Below, piece after piece: positions 62,340-64,000 of a stretch of 64,000 nucleotides of DNA; within the stretch, counting starts at the first letter, position 1, and each line of letters opens with the position of its first letter. The position numbers and the translations under genes are program-made. The notes under the pieces are model-generated. The model did no database searches and was not told the origin of the DNA. It was given only the letters and a program-made list of their open reading frames with translations. Source of the stretch: Cladocopium goreaui (taxonomy: Eukaryota > Sar > Dinophyceae > Suessiales > Symbiodiniaceae); NCBI GenBank assembly GCA_947184155.2, contig CAMXCT020000469.1, forward strand, positions 541,001-605,000, in the 5' to 3' direction.

Positions 62340-63350
62340 AAAAAAATGGTGATATTTCATAAGGATACAATGGAAATATCATGGAATATGGAATATTCAT
62401 GGAAAATATCATATAATATAATGTTTAAACCTTAAACATTGATTTAACGATATTGGTATTGTAATGGTATATCAATAACGATAGTATGATATAATATGAT
62501 ATAATTTCAAAAAATGTTTAACATTAGATCAATAACGATAATGGTTAACAACTAATATAATGTTAATATAATGATAATATTATTCACCACGATGATAATA
62601 TATATATATTATGATAAATAAATATATATATATGATGATGTATAATGTATATATATATTATGATGAATATATATTTTTTTATGATAATGGTTAACATGGT
62701 ATATAGATTGAATATAATATGAATGGGATATGGGATATTCAATGATAACTGGAATATGGGATATTCATGGAAATTTCATGAGATATAGATGATATATAAT
62801 GGTTAACTATATGCTTTCTGGTAGATGTATCTACGTATAGTTGATGCAAAAACAAATGGGGTACGAATGGGATGATTGTGGTGGTTTTTTGTGGAGATCA
62901 ATGGCTATGGGTCATACATACTATAGGGATAATAATGGAATAATGATTGCTTTATACTCATAAAATATGAATGAATAATCACCAGTCTTTTTGGTTTTAA
63001 GGTGTTTAAGCATCCAAAGACATTGAGAAATGGCAACTGATAGGTGATATCAATATGGTAATATCTAATATAACTATCATTCACAGAGATATAACTGATA
63101 AAATCCAGAGATTATCGTTGTATAATATTGAGGACTTAGCCGTTAAAGTTCCAGTTCAATTGGGGGTTCAACCATTGAAAAGGAGGCGGTTACAAGAACA
63201 TGTTTTATGTGCTTAACAACTCAAACATGGGATTTACATGCAAACAAAACCAGGTCAGCATCAGGATGATAGTGTTCCAAACAATGAATGAATGATGAAT
63301 GGATGACAAGATGAAGATCAAGATGAAGCTGTAAATCCTACATGGATTCA
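62340..63350. other. AT-rich spacer, no gene seen
   Basis: GATATAATATGATATAAT, ATGGTTAACA and ATATATAT tracts; stops frequent in all frames. Confidence 0.7.
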
Positions 63351-63356
63351 TATAAT

Positions 63357-63460
63357 TACCCTCTGGTAAACTAACATAGCTATTGGAAATGGCCATTTAT
63401 AGTGGATTTTCCCATTAAAAATGGTGATTTTCTATAGCTATGTTAAATTACCAGAGGGTA
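63357..63460. mobile_element. family A palindrome
   Basis: TACCCTCTGGTAAACTAACA on the left; TAAATTACCAGAGGGTA on the right, swapped-arm type like 21536. Confidence 0.86.
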
Positions 63461-63589
63461 TGCTGATTGTGACCACGAAAATCTGAAGCATGATGAACTG
63501 ATGCCAAACCCACTGTCATCCCCAACTCAACGCTGTAGAACGCGCTCCCATGATTGAAATCATATCCATTCATCTCCAGATATACATTT

Positions 63590-63690
63590 GGGGATGGGTC
63601 AAAACCCTGGTACCCCTGGTGAACCCCAAAATAGCTGGTAAATGGATGTTCATCCCACTAAAAATGGTACTTATAGGTATTGATCCCATA
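63590..63690. repeat. family H repeat, inverted copy
   Basis: GGATGGGTCAAAACCCTGG, GGTACCCCTGGTGAACCCC, CTGGTAAATGGATGTTCATC; the counterpart of 16105-16192. Confidence 0.65.
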
Positions 63691-64000
63691 CCCATTTGAC
63701 TATTAAACCCCGAAACAATTGCTTTCCTGCATTCAAACCAAGCATTTTCTTCGAGTTGCTCCGGAAATTCCCAAGGAACTCGCAAATCCAGCTGGATGGT
63801 TAATACTGATAAACCACCCATTTTCCTGGGAATGGTTTATATAAACCACCTACTTTTTTTGGTGAAATTGAGGCTGGTTTCTTACTGTTTTACCAACATT
63901 AATGGATAGTACGCTAGTTATTAACCACAGAAGTCAAAAATCCTAGGATCCATCCAATTATACAACCATCATATTGTCATATTGTCATTTTTAAAGGAAG

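Noticed and set aside
8887..63460. Repeated palindromes as a CRISPR-like array
   Set aside because: Spacing is irregular (hundreds to thousands of bases), the repeats are 70-130 bp, often nested, and flanked by short target duplications; they are transposon-like.

Overview
The window looks like nuclear DNA of a dinoflagellate, most likely a Symbiodiniaceae/Suessiales relative. This is inferred from four things: a very long copia-type retrotransposon reading frame that carries a cytosine-methyltransferase-like domain (a combination known from dinoflagellates), tiny protein-coding islands separated by kilobases of AT-rich repeats, 5' splice sites that are a mix of GT, GC and GA, and a patch of CCCTAAA telomere-type repeat. 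No tRNA, rRNA, CRISPR or bacterial-style operon was seen.

Layout. Positions 1-8419 are one uninterrupted minus-strand frame of 2806 codons, cut by the window edge: gag with a CCHC knuckle, a protease-like motif, a coiled-coil linker, a 10-residue coding minisatellite, a methyltransferase-like domain, an HHCC/DD35E integrase and the start of reverse transcriptase. A candidate primer-binding site lies just upstream of the ATG. A second frame is also open for about 690 nt inside it and looks protein-like.

From about 8.5 kb to the end the DNA is a mosaic of short palindromic elements. I separate family A (about 40 copies, ends TACCCTCTGG/CCAGAGGGTA), B (about 25 copies, ends CTGGTTGGTGG/CCACCAACCAG), C (ends TACAATGTGGGG), D, E (TA target site, with an empty site present in the window), F (ends ATCTGGGTAAATT), G, K (21-bp terminal inverted repeats and a 5-bp target-site duplication) and L. 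Copies are often nested. There are also many microsatellites and minisatellites and several local duplications.

Embedded in this sea are coding islands. Five minus-strand micro-exons (36.1, 34.4, 31.1, 26.7 and 25.7 kb), nearly all in phase 0, join into a stretch that I recognise as the C-terminal coiled coil of a CFAP58-like (CCDC147) cilia/flagella protein. One compact single-exon gene at 27.7-28.3 kb encodes a small secreted-looking protein and sits in an intron of that gene. About 30 further islands are plausible exons of unrecognised genes on both strands; most rest only on an open frame, codon bias and splice-like borders, and are given low confidence.

The main theme is that elements of families A, B, F and C end in GT...AG-compatible sequence, and several probable exons stop or start exactly at an element border. 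This suggests that these palindromes act as, or feed, introns (introner-like elements).
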